Origin: Chloroflexota bacterium
Lineage (GTDB): Bacteria; Chloroflexota; Dehalococcoidia; Lucifugimonadales; Lucifugimonadaceae
Assembly (NCBI GenBank): GCA_002717385.1
Contig: PBDR01000013.1
Coordinates: forward strand, 45,321 to 109,320
Length of the DNA stretch: 64,000 nucleotides
Direction of reading: 5' to 3'
In this document: positions 12,295 through 23,121 of the stretch, piece by piece
Position numbering within the stretch: position 1 is the first letter of the stretch
Layout of the letters: every line of letters begins with the position of its first letter
The notes under the pieces: model-generated
What the model was told of the DNA's origin: nothing
Database searches by the model: none
The model's input: only the letters and a program-made list of their open reading frames with translations
Translations under genes and position numbers: made by a program

Positions 12295-12804
12295 TCAAAT
12301 AAATTCGAAATGAATATCTGTACTGATATCAATAGAATTTCCTATAGAGAGATGTACTGGACATTGAGAAGCATGATGATCGATTGCACGATCTATTGCT
12401 TCTTTTTTTTCATCAAAAAGCTCTTTTTCAATAGTAAGATTATAAAGGATTTTAATGTTTTTTATTTTTAATACATTATTTTTTTCTTTAAAAACTTCTC
12501 CAGCAACATCGGCTGTAAGATATTCTCTTCCTGTAGGAATTTCACGAACAGCAAGGGCTCGTCTTAGCGTCCCAAGCATTCAACCACCAGTTGCAGCAAT
12601 TATATAATCCAGTGTAGTTGGCATTGGGTCAGTTAAACTGGACGAATCAGCTCCATAATGTTCGGCAATTTCATTATGAACTCCGAAAATCACTTCATTA
12701 TCATCTGGAGGTAAAAATGCATGTCTTATAGCACCTTTTTCAGGTTTAATTTTAATGTTCGATATATATACTGGTTTTTCTTTTGAAATATTATTTTCAC
12801 TCAT
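12295..12804 (-). CDS. OsmC-like protein, candidate selenoprotein with in-frame TGA at 12580-12582
   Basis: ORFs 12580..12837 and 12295..12579 lie in the same frame and are separated only by TGA. Joined read: ...SSLTDPMPTTLDYIIAATGG-U-MLGTLRRALAVREIPTG.... U falls where OsmC-family proteins carry the reactive Cys. Confidence 0.75.
12544..12562 (-). promoter_or_regulatory. Possible SECIS-like hairpin downstream of the OsmC-like TGA
   Basis: mRNA-sense ACGAGC-CCUUGCU-GUUCGU (6 bp including one G-U), starting 17 nt after the UGA. The loop does not begin with G, so this is the weakest of the three. Confidence 0.3.
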
Positions 12805-12805
12805 C

Positions 12806-13804
12806 TTAATTAATCCATGGCTGAACTCTTGGCTCATCTATAACTTGTAACAAAGCAGTAATATAACCATAACAGAATGCAAATGCTGTTGCCTTAGGAT
12901 CTGTTCCAGAAATTTCTGGAACATGATCTGGCATTAACATATATTTATAATTAATTTCTTTATATGTTTGTAAAGCCTTCCACATACTAATGCTACCTTC
13001 ATCAGGAAATACTTCCATAAAATCTAATTTTTTCCCTTTGATGTTTCGAAAATGAACATTAAATATCTTTTCTCTTTTACCAAACCATCTGATTACATCA
13101 AAAATTTCTTCACCAGGATCATCTAACATTTCCGTAACTGTTCCTTGACAGAAATTCAATCCATGATATGGACTTTCATGTAATTGGATAAATTTTTTTA
13201 ATCCATCAACTGTTCCTAATACTCTAGTTACACCTCTGAAATTTGGTGGAGTATATGGATCATGAGGATGACATGCTAATCGCACTTTATATTCTTGTGC
13301 AACTGGAACAATTCTTTCAAGAAAATAATCTATTCTTTCCCAAATAGTATCTTCATCAATAAAGCCCGCAATTCCAGGAGCAAAATCTTTTTCAATTTTT
13401 TCAAATCTTAGTGAAGAGTTATATGATCCGCCTCTGCCTTTTTCTTTTTCTGATCTCGGGATACCAATAATATTTAAATTATATTTGACAGATGGAATTC
13501 CTGCATCTGAAACATTTTTAATTAGATTTTGAATAGATTCTATTTCCTTTTCTCTTTCAGGAGATTTTCCGAGCATAATATTTGGAGATTGCGATTTTTC
13601 TATTGGAGTTGAAGATAGAGGTAGTTGAACCATATCTAAAGTGATTCCAAATGATTCAACCTTTTCTCTATGTTTAATTAATGTTTCTTTAGTCCAGTCA
13701 TGTGGATTCCCTTTTGGGTCTGAACAAACATTCATGACGCCCAATTGTGCCCATTGTTTAAAGTCGGTATTATTTCTTGCAGGAATTTGTGTTCCAACGT
13801 ACAT
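12806..13804 (-). CDS. Mannonate dehydratase (UxuA)-like TIM-barrel protein
   Basis: VRLACHPHDPYTPPNFRGVTRVLG, GLNFCQGTVTEM, FNVHFRNIKG, MLMPDHVPEISGTDP resemble UxuA-type metal-site segments. Confidence 0.75.
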   Translation of the reverse strand: MYVGTQIPARNNTDFKQWAQLGVMNVCSDPKGNPHDWTKETLIKHREKVESFGITLDMVQLPLSSTPIEKSQSPNIMLGKSPEREKEIESIQNLIKNVSDAGIPSVKYNLNIIGIPRSEKEKGRGGSYNSSLRFEKIEKDFAPGIAGFIDEDTIWERIDYFLERIVPVAQEYKVRLACHPHDPYTPPNFRGVTRVLGTVDGLKKFIQLHESPYHGLNFCQGTVTEMLDDPGEEIFDVIRWFGKREKIFNVHFRNIKGKKLDFMEVFPDEGSISMWKALQTYKEINYKYMLMPDHVPEISGTDPKATAFAFCYGYITALLQVIDEPRVQPWIN

Positions 13805-13839
13805 TAATTTCCTCTTTTGGTTATTTTTGTAATCAAAAT

Positions 13840-15321
13840 TTATTTTACAGTTAAAGAACTTTTTTGTATTGCCTCACACCATTGTGAATATAATGAATCT
13901 CTTTCAGAGGATTTCATTTTAGGTTCAAAGACGTTTTTTGATTTGATGATGGATTTTATTTCATCTTTAGAATTCCATGTTCCTATTTTTAATCCAGCAA
14001 TAAAAGCTACTCCAAGAGCAGTAGTTTCAGTTGTTTTAGCTACTTTAATTGTTCTATCTAAAATATCAGCTTGAAATTGCATAAGAAAGGAATTTTTTGT
14101 TTGTCCACCATCAACTTTAATAGGAAGGTTTGAATTTGAACTAGTTATGGATGCTTGAAGAACATCTTTGATTTGAAAAGCAGTTGATTCTAATGCAGCT
14201 CTGATTAAGTGATACTTGGTTGTAGTTCTTTTAATTCCTGTAATAATTCCCTCAGCATTTGTTTTCCAGTGAGGAGAGCCTAATCCATTAAATGCTGGAA
14301 CAAAATATAATCCACCATTATCTTTTGTATCTTCAGAAATTAAATTTGTATCAGAAACATCTTTAATTAATTTAATTCCATCTTTAATCCACTGTATTGC
14401 AGATCCTGTGGAAAAAACCGAACCTTCTGATGCATAAAAAGTTTTTTGTTTTAACTGGAATCCAATAGTGTTAAGTAATTTGTAATTTTTCAGTTTTAAT
14501 GGATCATTTCCTTCGTTAGTTAAAATAAAAGCACCAGTTCCATACGTACATTTTGTCATTCCTTTTTCGAAACAAGCGTGACCAAACATAGATGCATGTT
14601 GATCACCTGCGATACCTGTAATAGGTATTTCATAGCCGAAAATTTTTGGATCCGTAACTCCAAAGTCATAAGAAGAGGGTAAAACATTAGGTAATAACTG
14701 CAAGGGTATATTAAAAATTCGCAAAATTTCTTTATCCCATTTAAGAGTATGAATATTTAGTAACATTGTTCTAGAAGCATTGGTTACATCTGTTATGTGT
14801 AATTTGTTTTTTGTGAGATTATAAATTATCCATGTATCAACTGTTCCAAAACATAAATCACCATTTTCTGCTTTATTTTGTCCATCTGGAATAGAATCAA
14901 GAATCCAACGAATCTTTGTTGCACTAAAATAAGGGTTAATATTCAGTCCTGTAGAATTTTTTATTAATGAGGTAAAATCTTTTGATTCCAAAAACGCACA
15001 ATATTCTGATGTTCTGATATCTTCCCAACCAATAGCATTACATACCGGCTTGCCTGTCTTTTTATCCCAAATTAAAGTGGTTTCTCTTTGGTTCGTTATT
15101 CCTATTGTATCGACTTTATCATTTGTTTCAGAAATTCCAGCACTTGCTGTTTGAATAGTGTGTAGAATGATTTCATTGGGATTATGTTCTACCCATCCAT
15201 TTTTTGGGAAAAGTAGACGCGATTCTTTTTGGAAAGAATTTATAATATTTCCATTTTCGTTAAAAATTATTGATCTTGTTGATGTAGTTCCTTGGTCTAT
15301 AGAGAGAATTGTGTGTTTCAT
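13840..15321 (-). CDS. glpK: Glycerol kinase (FGGY family)
   Basis: LSIDQGTTSTRSIIFNENG, GWVEHNPNEI, GITNQRETTLIWDKKTGKPVCNAIGWEDIRT, GIAGDQHASMFG. Confidence 0.9.
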   Translation of the reverse strand: MKHTILSIDQGTTSTRSIIFNENGNIINSFQKESRLLFPKNGWVEHNPNEIILHTIQTASAGISETNDKVDTIGITNQRETTLIWDKKTGKPVCNAIGWEDIRTSEYCAFLESKDFTSLIKNSTGLNINPYFSATKIRWILDSIPDGQNKAENGDLCFGTVDTWIIYNLTKNKLHITDVTNASRTMLLNIHTLKWDKEILRIFNIPLQLLPNVLPSSYDFGVTDPKIFGYEIPITGIAGDQHASMFGHACFEKGMTKCTYGTGAFILTNEGNDPLKLKNYKLLNTIGFQLKQKTFYASEGSVFSTGSAIQWIKDGIKLIKDVSDTNLISEDTKDNGGLYFVPAFNGLGSPHWKTNAEGIITGIKRTTTKYHLIRAALESTAFQIKDVLQASITSSNSNLPIKVDGGQTKNSFLMQFQADILDRTIKVAKTTETTALGVAFIAGLKIGTWNSKDEIKSIIKSKNVFEPKMKSSERDSLYSQWCEAIQKSSLTVK

Positions 15322-15355
15322 TTCCGAAAATTTATTTTTAAAATATACTTTGATT

Positions 15356-15904
15356 ATGTTTACAAATGAAGAAATATTAATAGCTATAATACGAATTGCA
15401 GGATCTCTTTTTACACTAAAATGGGCATTTTTTGGTTCGATTTTTGCAGTTTTAGTTGATTTGTCTGATCTATTTTGGCAAGACTACTTGGATATGGGTG
15501 GGATAAGAAATTATCAAGCATTAGATAAAATCCTTGATTTATTTTATATGTCAATTTTTTTGTTTGTTGCACTCAGGTGGAAAAATTTTCTATCAAAGAT
15601 AGCTATTTTCCTTTTTATATTTAGATTAGTTGGTCTCCTGATTTTTGAAATTACTCAGGAAAGAATATTTTTACTCATTTTTCCTAATGTTTTTGAGTTT
15701 TGGTTTATTTTGGTAACTGGTTTGAAGCTTTTTTTAAAAGAAAAAACAGTTTTAAAACCCAAAATAATAATTGGTTCCTTAGTTTTTTCTGCTGGACTTA
15801 AAATTTTTCATGAATGGGTTTTACACGGGATTAAATTTTTTGATCAATGGGGTTTTTTTGAATTTATAAATTTATTGTTTGATATTTTTTTGGGACGGGG
15901 ATAG
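15356..15904 (+). CDS. Hypothetical multi-pass membrane protein
   Basis: ATG at 15356 (MFTNEEILIAIIRIAG...) is more plausible than the upstream ORF start inside glpK antisense; several hydrophobic helices. Confidence 0.55.
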   Translation: MFTNEEILIAIIRIAGSLFTLKWAFFGSIFAVLVDLSDLFWQDYLDMGGIRNYQALDKILDLFYMSIFLFVALRWKNFLSKIAIFLFIFRLVGLLIFEITQERIFLLIFPNVFEFWFILVTGLKLFLKEKTVLKPKIIIGSLVFSAGLKIFHEWVLHGIKFFDQWGFFEFINLLFDIFLGRG

Positions 15905-16018
15905 ATTTAAGTTTTTTATGTTCAGATTTTGTTAATTAGGAAAGAACCTCAAATAGATGTTAGTATGTAAGTAGATACATACGCATTATTAAAAAGGATA
16001 ATAACTGCTTAAATAACG

Positions 16019-16816
16019 TTACGCTGTTGGCCCAATCCAAGCAGTAACACCTCCATCGATTAATAATTCCGATCCTGTTACATATCGAGATTCATCAGAA
16101 GCCAGAAACAATATACCTTCTGCTATGTCATCTGCCTTTGCAACTCTCCTTAAGGGAATTCGCTTAACCATTTGATTCATCCATTCACGGGTAAATTTTT
16201 TTGCGGTAAATGGTGTATAGGTCCATCCAGGTAAAATTGAATTAACCCTTATATTATCTGGTCCGTATTCAACAGCGGCTGAACGTGCGAAATGCGTCAT
16301 ACCTGCACGAGAGGTTGCATATGCATTTAGCCCTTCCTCACGAACTACTTTTGCCATCATTGATGATACCAATACAATGGATCCTCCTCCAGAGTTTTTC
16401 ATTTGATTTACTACAGAACGAACCCCTAGAAACATACCTAAGTTCGTTACGTCAACAACTCTACGCCATTCATCAACATCTATATTTCCAATTTTAATTG
16501 CGCTTGCTTCACCAATACCTGCTCCCATTATCATAATATCCAATTTGCCATAAGTTGAAACTGTGAAATTAACCGCTGATTTCCAATCTTCTTCAGAAGT
16601 AACATCTAAATGTAAATAATTGGCAGTCAACCCCATATTATTCATTTTTTCTACCGATTGAGTACCAGTTTTATCGTCAATATCAGCAATTACTACACTT
16701 GCGCCGTCTCGTGCCATTATTAATGCTGAAAGACCTGAAAAACCAAGTAACTTATCTTCGTCAGCATTCGCTCCACCTACAACAAGAGCCACTTTTCCTT
16801 TAAATCTATTTCTCAT
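16019..16816 (-). CDS. Short-chain dehydrogenase/reductase
   Basis: VALVVGGANADEDKLLGFSGLSALIMARDGASVVIADID, YATSRAGM active-site motif, GGVTAW C-terminus. Confidence 0.85.
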   Translation of the reverse strand: MRNRFKGKVALVVGGANADEDKLLGFSGLSALIMARDGASVVIADIDDKTGTQSVEKMNNMGLTANYLHLDVTSEEDWKSAVNFTVSTYGKLDIMIMGAGIGEASAIKIGNIDVDEWRRVVDVTNLGMFLGVRSVVNQMKNSGGGSIVLVSSMMAKVVREEGLNAYATSRAGMTHFARSAAVEYGPDNIRVNSILPGWTYTPFTAKKFTREWMNQMVKRIPLRRVAKADDIAEGILFLASDESRYVTGSELLIDGGVTAWIGPTA

Positions 16817-16858
16817 TTTTTTTCTTTCTATTTCTAGTCTTTAAGATTTGATTTTGTT

Positions 16859-18574
16859 TTACCATACAGATGAATACCCATCTTTTCGTGGATCTGAAGC
16901 TGCAAAAAGTGTTTTATCTTTTCCGTAAATTTGAATCGCTCCAGCACTTCCTGCTCCTCCAAATGCACCAGAGGAGATAGTTTTATGTCCTTTATTTCTC
17001 ATAAAATCAAATGTTTCTTCAGGAATTCTATTTTCTATCTCCAAAAAATTTTCTTCTTTATGTGGATAAGCGGAATTTGTTTTATCTTGATAATGAGTCC
17101 ATCTAGGGCCTTCAATCGCTTCAGCTACATTGAGTCCATAATCATAAATTGAGGTAATAATTTGTAAATTAGTTTGCACTTGAGTATCTGCTCCAGGTGT
17201 TCCACAAATTAATTCTACAGTTCCACCTTTTTCGATTTGGTCTGAAAAAACCATAACTGGATTCATTGTATGTCGTACTCTTTGTCCAGGATTTAGATAA
17301 TCTATATGGTCTGGATCTAAATGCCAATAAGTCATTCGATTATTCATTAAAATTCCTGTGTCTCCAGCGATCATTCCTGAACCATATGCAGTTTGAATAC
17401 TTTGAAGACCACTTATTGAATTTCCCCATTGATCCACAATACAATAATGTGTTGTGTCCCCTCCTGGCAAATGTAATCTTTGCTTGAATCTATATTTTTT
17501 GTTTTTTTCTGGATTTTTTTTCATATAATTCCATGGGTTTCCTTCTTGAGGTTTTTTCAGAGCCTTTTCAAATGAAATTAAACTTGACCTGTCTTTAGAA
17601 TATTTTTTTGATAACAAACCTTCTATAGGAACATCAATAAATTCAGGATCGGCTAAGAATGCTTCTCTATCTGCAAAAGAGAGCTTTTTTGCCTCTACCA
17701 TCAGATGTAAACTTTCGGGAGACAAATAATTCCAAGATCCTAGGTGAAAATTTTCTAAAATATTTAATTCTTGTAGCAAAACATGTCCACTAGAATTTGG
17801 AGGTGCTTCGTAAACTTCTTTTCCTCTATAATTTGTTGAGATTGGCTTTTGCCATATCATCGAATGTTTTGATAGGTCCTTAAGTGACAACAAGCCGCCA
17901 GTATCTTCACTGAATCGGATCATTTTTTTTCCAGTTTCACCTAAATAGAATTCATCTCTTCCTCCATCAATTATTCTTTGATATGTTTTTGCAAGATTTA
18001 AATTCCTTCTTTTTTCTCCTGCTGTAAGCCATTTACCATTTGGTGCAAACACTTCGGATGAAGTTGGGAATTCAATTAATGCTTTAATTTTTTTCATATC
18101 TTCTGCTTGAAAATGTGTTACTGGTACACCTTCCTCACATAATTCAATAGCAGGTTCAATACATTTTCTCAGTGATAATGTTCCATATTTTTCATGAGTA
18201 GATAAAATAGCGTCTAAAATTCCAGGAACCGATGTACTTTTCATCCCATAATATGGAATTCCTTTTGAAAACTTATTCGAAGTTGCAGCTAATGGCGCTG
18301 CACCAGTTCCATTTGCTACAGCTAAAGAGTTTTTTTGAGCCATATGAACCATAATAAATCCATCACCACCTATACTTGAACCTGATGGTTCCGCGACACC
18401 AAGAGAAAAAGCTACAGAAACCATTGCATCAACAGCATTTCCACCATGATTTAGAGTTTTCATCCCTGCCTCAGTAGCTAGATGATGATTGGCAACAACA
18501 GCAGCTTTTGACCCTACAATAGGAGGCCTGTATGATATTCCTTTTATTCCATGTGGACTTTCTTTTAACGACAT
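16859..18574 (-). CDS. ggt: Gamma-glutamyltransferase family protein
   Basis: ATEAGMKTLNHGGNAVDAMVSVAFSLGVAEPSGSSIGGDGF; catalytic Thr region GGDTTHYCIVDQWGNSIS. Confidence 0.88.
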   Translation of the reverse strand: MSLKESPHGIKGISYRPPIVGSKAAVVANHHLATEAGMKTLNHGGNAVDAMVSVAFSLGVAEPSGSSIGGDGFIMVHMAQKNSLAVANGTGAAPLAATSNKFSKGIPYYGMKSTSVPGILDAILSTHEKYGTLSLRKCIEPAIELCEEGVPVTHFQAEDMKKIKALIEFPTSSEVFAPNGKWLTAGEKRRNLNLAKTYQRIIDGGRDEFYLGETGKKMIRFSEDTGGLLSLKDLSKHSMIWQKPISTNYRGKEVYEAPPNSSGHVLLQELNILENFHLGSWNYLSPESLHLMVEAKKLSFADREAFLADPEFIDVPIEGLLSKKYSKDRSSLISFEKALKKPQEGNPWNYMKKNPEKNKKYRFKQRLHLPGGDTTHYCIVDQWGNSISGLQSIQTAYGSGMIAGDTGILMNNRMTYWHLDPDHIDYLNPGQRVRHTMNPVMVFSDQIEKGGTVELICGTPGADTQVQTNLQIITSIYDYGLNVAEAIEGPRWTHYQDKTNSAYPHKEENFLEIENRIPEETFDFMRNKGHKTISSGAFGGAGSAGAIQIYGKDKTLFAASDPRKDGYSSVW

Positions 18575-18607
18575 TACAAATCAACCCTTCTATTTGGAAA
18601 ATTTTAA

Positions 18608-19075
18608 CTAAATTTTTAAAAGATTAACTCCATGAGGAAAATAACTCAACAATTTTTTGTGTTCTTGATGTAGATCTTGATTAGGAGGACTCCATTCCTT
18701 CAAAAATTTTACTTCAATTATTCCGGCTTGTAACATTTCTTTTGCACAGCCAAAACATGGCATTATAGTGGTGTATAAGATGGAGTTTTCAGTAGAAATT
18801 CCAAATCTTGCTGCTGAAAGAAGAGCGTTTTGTTCAGCATGAACACAAATACATAAATCATAAGATGTTCCGGAAGGGAATTTTTTTCTATTTGAACATC
18901 TGTTACATCCTCCCTCATCACAATTTTTAATATTATGTGGCGTTCCATTGTATCCAGTTGATATTATGTGTCCTTCTCTAGCAATTACTGCTCCAACCTT
19001 ATTTCCTTTGCAGTTAGCACGAGATCTTACAGTAATTGCAACTTGCATCATGTATTCATTTATTGAGGGGCGCAT
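18608..19075 (-). CDS. dCMP deaminase / ComE-like cytidine-deoxycytidylate deaminase
   Basis: VHAEQNALLSAARFG (HAE zinc motif) and PCFGCAKEMLQAGI (PCxxC). Confidence 0.88.
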   Translation of the reverse strand: MRPSINEYMMQVAITVRSRANCKGNKVGAVIAREGHIISTGYNGTPHNIKNCDEGGCNRCSNRKKFPSGTSYDLCICVHAEQNALLSAARFGISTENSILYTTIMPCFGCAKEMLQAGIIEVKFLKEWSPPNQDLHQEHKKLLSYFPHGVNLLKI

Positions 19076-19197
19076 AATTAGTTTTAATTCAATTAATTCA
19101 ACAAGAGAAATTCATACTTACTTTTAATCTTATTGTTATGTTTATATTTAGAGTAAATTTTTAATATAATCAATATCATAATATCTTAAATTACAAT

Positions 19198-20400
19198 ATG
19201 GAATATTATAAAGATAATCAAATACCTGATCAGAATGGTAGATACGGAGATTATGGAGGTCAATTTGTACCAGAAACGTTGATGGCAGCTCTTTCTGAAC
19301 TAACACAAGCATTCGAAGCAATTGTAAATGACCGAAATTTTTCTGAACAATTAAATTCTTTATTAAAAGATTACGTTGGAAGACCATCTCCTATGTATTA
19401 TGCAAGAAATTTATCTCAAGCATTAGGTGGTGAAATATATATAAAAAGAGAAGATTTAAACCATACAGGTGCACATAAAATAAATAACGCAGTAGGTCAA
19501 GTATTATTAGCTAAAAAACTAGGGAAAAATCGTATTATAGCTGAAACTGGAGCTGGTCAACACGGGGTTGCAACTGCAACAGTTTGTGCACAAATGGGGT
19601 TAGAGTGTGTAGTATATATGGGAGAAGAAGATATTAAACGGCAAGCCCCGAATGTTTACCGAATGCGAGAATTAGGAACAAAAATTGTTTCAGTTACTTC
19701 TGGAACTAGAACATTAAAAGATGCTATTAATGAAGCCATTAGAGATTGGGTAACTAATGTTCAGAATACACATTATTTGATAGGAAGTGCAGTAGGACCA
19801 CATCCTTATCCAAAAATTGTTAGAGAATTTCAGGCCGTAATTGGAAAAGAGTCTCGTGAACAAATACTCGAAAAACTTGGCAAATTACCTGATTATGTTG
19901 TAGCGTGTGTAGGTGGAGGATCTAATGCAATTGGAATTTTTTCAGGGTTCTTAAGTGATCTTACTGTTCAATTAATTGGGGTCGAAGCTGCAGGAGAAGG
20001 ATTAAATCAAAAACATGCTGCAACCATGGCACGAGGAAAACCAGGTGTTTTACATGGTTCAATGAGTTATTTATTACAGGATGAATTTGGCCAAGTTCTT
20101 GAAGCACATTCTATTTCAGCAGGCCTTGATTATCCAGGAGTAGGCCCTGAACACAGTTATCTTAAGGATACAGAAAGAGCCAAATACGTATCTGCGACAG
20201 ATGAAGAAGCATTATCAGGATTTAAGCTTTTATCAAAGTTAGAGGGTATTATTCCTGCACTTGAACCAGCACATGCGATTGGTTATATGCAGTCTTGGGT
20301 ACGAAAATTACCAAAAAATTCTGTGATTATACTATTATTAAGTGGTAGAGGTGATAAAGACCTTGAAACAGTTTCAAATATTTTAAACGAAAAAATTTAG
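19198..20400 (+). CDS. trpB: Tryptophan synthase beta chain
   Basis: [32 protein letters not shown] (PLP Lys), [24 protein letters not shown]. Confidence 0.95.
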   Translation: MEYYKDNQIPDQNGRYGDYGGQFVPETLMAALSELTQAFEAIVNDRNFSEQLNSLLKDYVGRPSPMYYARNLSQALGGEIYIKREDLNHTGAHKINNAVGQVLLAKKLGKNRIIAETGAGQHGVATATVCAQMGLECVVYMGEEDIKRQAPNVYRMRELGTKIVSVTSGTRTLKDAINEAIRDWVTNVQNTHYLIGSAVGPHPYPKIVREFQAVIGKESREQILEKLGKLPDYVVACVGGGSNAIGIFSGFLSDLTVQLIGVEAAGEGLNQKHAATMARGKPGVLHGSMSYLLQDEFGQVLEAHSISAGLDYPGVGPEHSYLKDTERAKYVSATDEEALSGFKLLSKLEGIIPALEPAHAIGYMQSWVRKLPKNSVIILLLSGRGDKDLETVSNILNEKI

Positions 20401-20420
20401 AAAACATCAGGTGAAATTAA

Positions 20421-21701
20421 ATGCAGATAACTGATGGACCTCTCAACGATATTACTGTTATCGAATTTGGAAGTTTTATCGCAGGACCCTTTGCAGGACA
20501 AATTCTTGCGGACATGGGAGCAGATGTAATTAAGGTGGAACCCTTATCAGGAGACCCATGGAGGTCCTCTGGACGATTAATGGAAAATGAAGGAAGAGGG
20601 TTTCTAACTTTAAATAGAGGAACAAGAAGTTTGTCTATAGATTTAAAAAACCCTGAATCTAAAACAATTATTCATAATCTAGTAAAAAAATCAGATGCAA
20701 TTGTTTCAAACAATAGACCTAGTACTTCATCTAAACTATCTATCGATTACAAAACCCTTTCAAAAATAAATCCTTCTATAATTTATGTTGAAATTACAGG
20801 ATACGGACCAAAAGGAGCGCGTTCTAAAGATCCTGGTTTTGATTTGATTATGCAAGGTTTTACAGGTGCAGTTGCTACAGAAGGTAAGATTTATAACGGT
20901 CAACCTGAAGTAATATCATCATCATCGTATATAGATTTTGCTACAGCCTATGCTGCTGCTTCCGGTATTATGGCTGGTATTATCAAACGTTATAAAACAG
21001 GTAAGGGTTCACATATATCTACAAGTTTGTTGTCAAATGCTCTCGCTATGCAAAGTTTACACCTAATCGAAGTAGATGAGTTTCCATCGGTACAGTATAA
21101 ATGGACCAAAGAAGAAAAACCTCTTCTTGAATCGAAAGGAGCTTCATTTGAAAAAATTTTGAGTAGTTATAAAAAAAAAGCTAGGCATCCGCTTTATTTA
21201 TGTTATTACAGAGCATATACGACTAAGGATGGGGGAATTAATTTAGGAACACTTGCTGATCATGCTAAGGAAAGGCTTTTAAAATATATGGGAATAACAG
21301 ATGAAAGACTTAAAAATGCGAATTACAATTATGATTCTCGACAAGCAAAAGAAGTAAGTAAAAAACTTGTAAATTTTTTCGAAAATTTTTTCAAAAGTAA
21401 AACTACTAAAGAATTAGTTACAGAACTCAGATCCCGAGATATTCCATGCGAACCTATAAGGTTTATTAAGGAAATGTTAGAAGATGAACAATCAATAGCT
21501 AATGATTATATTGTTTCTTTGAAACATTCAATGGGATTTAAATATAAATCAGCGGGTCCAATTTTACAATTTACCCAGGATTCTAGTATTAATTTTAATT
21601 CTTCTCCAGCTCTTGGTCAGCATACAGACGAAATATTACGTGAGTTAGGAATATCAAAAAATTCTATTGCCAAATTAAAAAATCAGGGAATAATTAAATA
21701 A
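20421..21701 (+). CDS. CaiB/BaiF (class III) CoA-transferase
   Basis: VIEFGSFIAGPFAGQILADMGADVIKVEPLSGDPWR; RGTRSLSIDLKN; GFDLIMQGFTGAVATEG. Confidence 0.92.
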   Translation: MQITDGPLNDITVIEFGSFIAGPFAGQILADMGADVIKVEPLSGDPWRSSGRLMENEGRGFLTLNRGTRSLSIDLKNPESKTIIHNLVKKSDAIVSNNRPSTSSKLSIDYKTLSKINPSIIYVEITGYGPKGARSKDPGFDLIMQGFTGAVATEGKIYNGQPEVISSSSYIDFATAYAAASGIMAGIIKRYKTGKGSHISTSLLSNALAMQSLHLIEVDEFPSVQYKWTKEEKPLLESKGASFEKILSSYKKKARHPLYLCYYRAYTTKDGGINLGTLADHAKERLLKYMGITDERLKNANYNYDSRQAKEVSKKLVNFFENFFKSKTTKELVTELRSRDIPCEPIRFIKEMLEDEQSIANDYIVSLKHSMGFKYKSAGPILQFTQDSSINFNSSPALGQHTDEILRELGISKNSIAKLKNQGIIK

Positions 21702-21709
21702 ACTCCACT

Positions 21710-22192
21710 ATGTCCTACGAAAAGATAATTATTAATAGAGATACTTTAGAAAAGATTTATTCTCTAGCAAGAGAAGGCTTTCCTTATGAAATATGTGGCT
21801 GGTTACGTGGTAATCCAGTCGACGGATTAGTTACAGATATTAGACCAGCAAAAAATGTTTATAATCAAAATAATCATCCTGTTGTTAATAATCGAACTCT
21901 TGAGACTGCATATGTTATTTCTCCAGAAGACCTTTTGGAAATGAATAATCAATTTGATAGTTCCGTACCTCCATTAGTGATATACCATTCACATCCTAAT
22001 GGGCAGGCTTATTTATCTGAAACCGATAGAATTGTAGCTACAGATCCTTGGGGTGAAGGGCCGTCATATCCTGTACAACAATTGGTAATAGGAATTAATT
22101 CTGAAGAAGTTGTTGAAGCTAAGTTATTTGATTGGAATGTTTCAGAATTAAAATTTATTGAGGTTAATATTTTCTCTGGAATGAAAATCTAA
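21710..22192 (+). CDS. JAMM/MPN (M67) metalloprotease-like protein
   Basis: JAMM motif: upstream Glu (PYEICGWLRG) and HSHPNGQAYLSETD (HxHP...SxxD). Confidence 0.8.
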   Translation: MSYEKIIINRDTLEKIYSLAREGFPYEICGWLRGNPVDGLVTDIRPAKNVYNQNNHPVVNNRTLETAYVISPEDLLEMNNQFDSSVPPLVIYHSHPNGQAYLSETDRIVATDPWGEGPSYPVQQLVIGINSEEVVEAKLFDWNVSELKFIEVNIFSGMKI

Positions 22193-22196
22193 AATA

Positions 22197-23015
22197 TCAT
22201 CTTTCAGTTACAGTTCCGCCATTAATATTTATAGACTGACCGGTAATATAAGATGCTCTGTTACTACTCAAGAAACCAATCAATTCAGCTATTTCTTGAT
22301 CTTCAGCAGCCCTTTTTAGAGGAATTTGAGAAATTCTTTTTGTCCATTTTTCTTCCCTACCCATAGGATCTAAACGAGCTGTTTCGGTAAGTCCAGGGCA
22401 AACAGAATTAACGGTTATATTTTCTGAAGCCAATTCCTTAGATAATGCTTGAGTAAAACCATCGATTGCAAAATTTGCTGCATTATACGCAGCCATATTT
22501 GCAGATCCAGATTTTCCTGCTGATGAAGATAAATTTATTATTCTTCCACCATTTCCTTGTTTAATCATTTGCAGTGACACGTATTTAGAACAAAGAAAAG
22601 TTCCGTAGAGTTTTACATTAATTACATTTTCAAATGTTTTTTTATCTAAATCAATAACAGGAACTCTATCTGCTCCATATGGTGCTGCTGCATTGTTGAC
22701 TAAAACATCAATTCTTCCAAAAGTTTCAAGGGTTATATTAATTAAATTTTTAACAGCATTATCATCAGTAACATCAGTAACAATTGGTAGAGCTAACCTA
22801 CCATAACTTTCCACTTCTTTAGAAGTAGAAAAAATATCTTTCCAATCAGCTTTTTTTTCATCATCAGGAAAGGTATTAGGGTTTTTTCCTGTCCCCGTAA
22901 TAACTATATTTGCTCCCATTCTGGCAAGTGTATTAGCAGAAGCTCGTCCTATTCCTCGCATACGTCCAGCTCCGGTAACAATTGCAACTTTTCCTTCTAA
23001 TTCTAATTCGTTCAT
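22197..23015 (-). CDS. Short-chain dehydrogenase/reductase
   Basis: KVAIVTGAGRMRGIGRASA, VNNAAAPYG, YNAANFAIDGFTQALSKELA, GQSININGG. Confidence 0.88.
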   Translation of the reverse strand: MNELELEGKVAIVTGAGRMRGIGRASANTLARMGANIVITGTGKNPNTFPDDEKKADWKDIFSTSKEVESYGRLALPIVTDVTDDNAVKNLINITLETFGRIDVLVNNAAAPYGADRVPVIDLDKKTFENVINVKLYGTFLCSKYVSLQMIKQGNGGRIINLSSSAGKSGSANMAAYNAANFAIDGFTQALSKELASENITVNSVCPGLTETARLDPMGREEKWTKRISQIPLKRAAEDQEIAELIGFLSSNRASYITGQSININGGTVTER

Positions 23016-23121
23016 TATTTATCCCAAACAAGTTAATTTTTGCTAATTATATTGTAAAGTATTAATTTTGTGTGGGTATAATCTATAGAAAAAATTAAAC
23101 GTTAAGCCTGCTGTTTTATAT

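Noticed and set aside
15963-15982. GTATGT-N8-ACATAC inverted repeat between convergent genes
   Set aside because: Short A/T-rich arms, no T-run; indistinguishable from chance in this composition.
19148-19387. Minus-strand 79-aa ORF over the trpB 5' end
   Set aside because: Overlaps the confident TrpB N-terminus; no supporting features.
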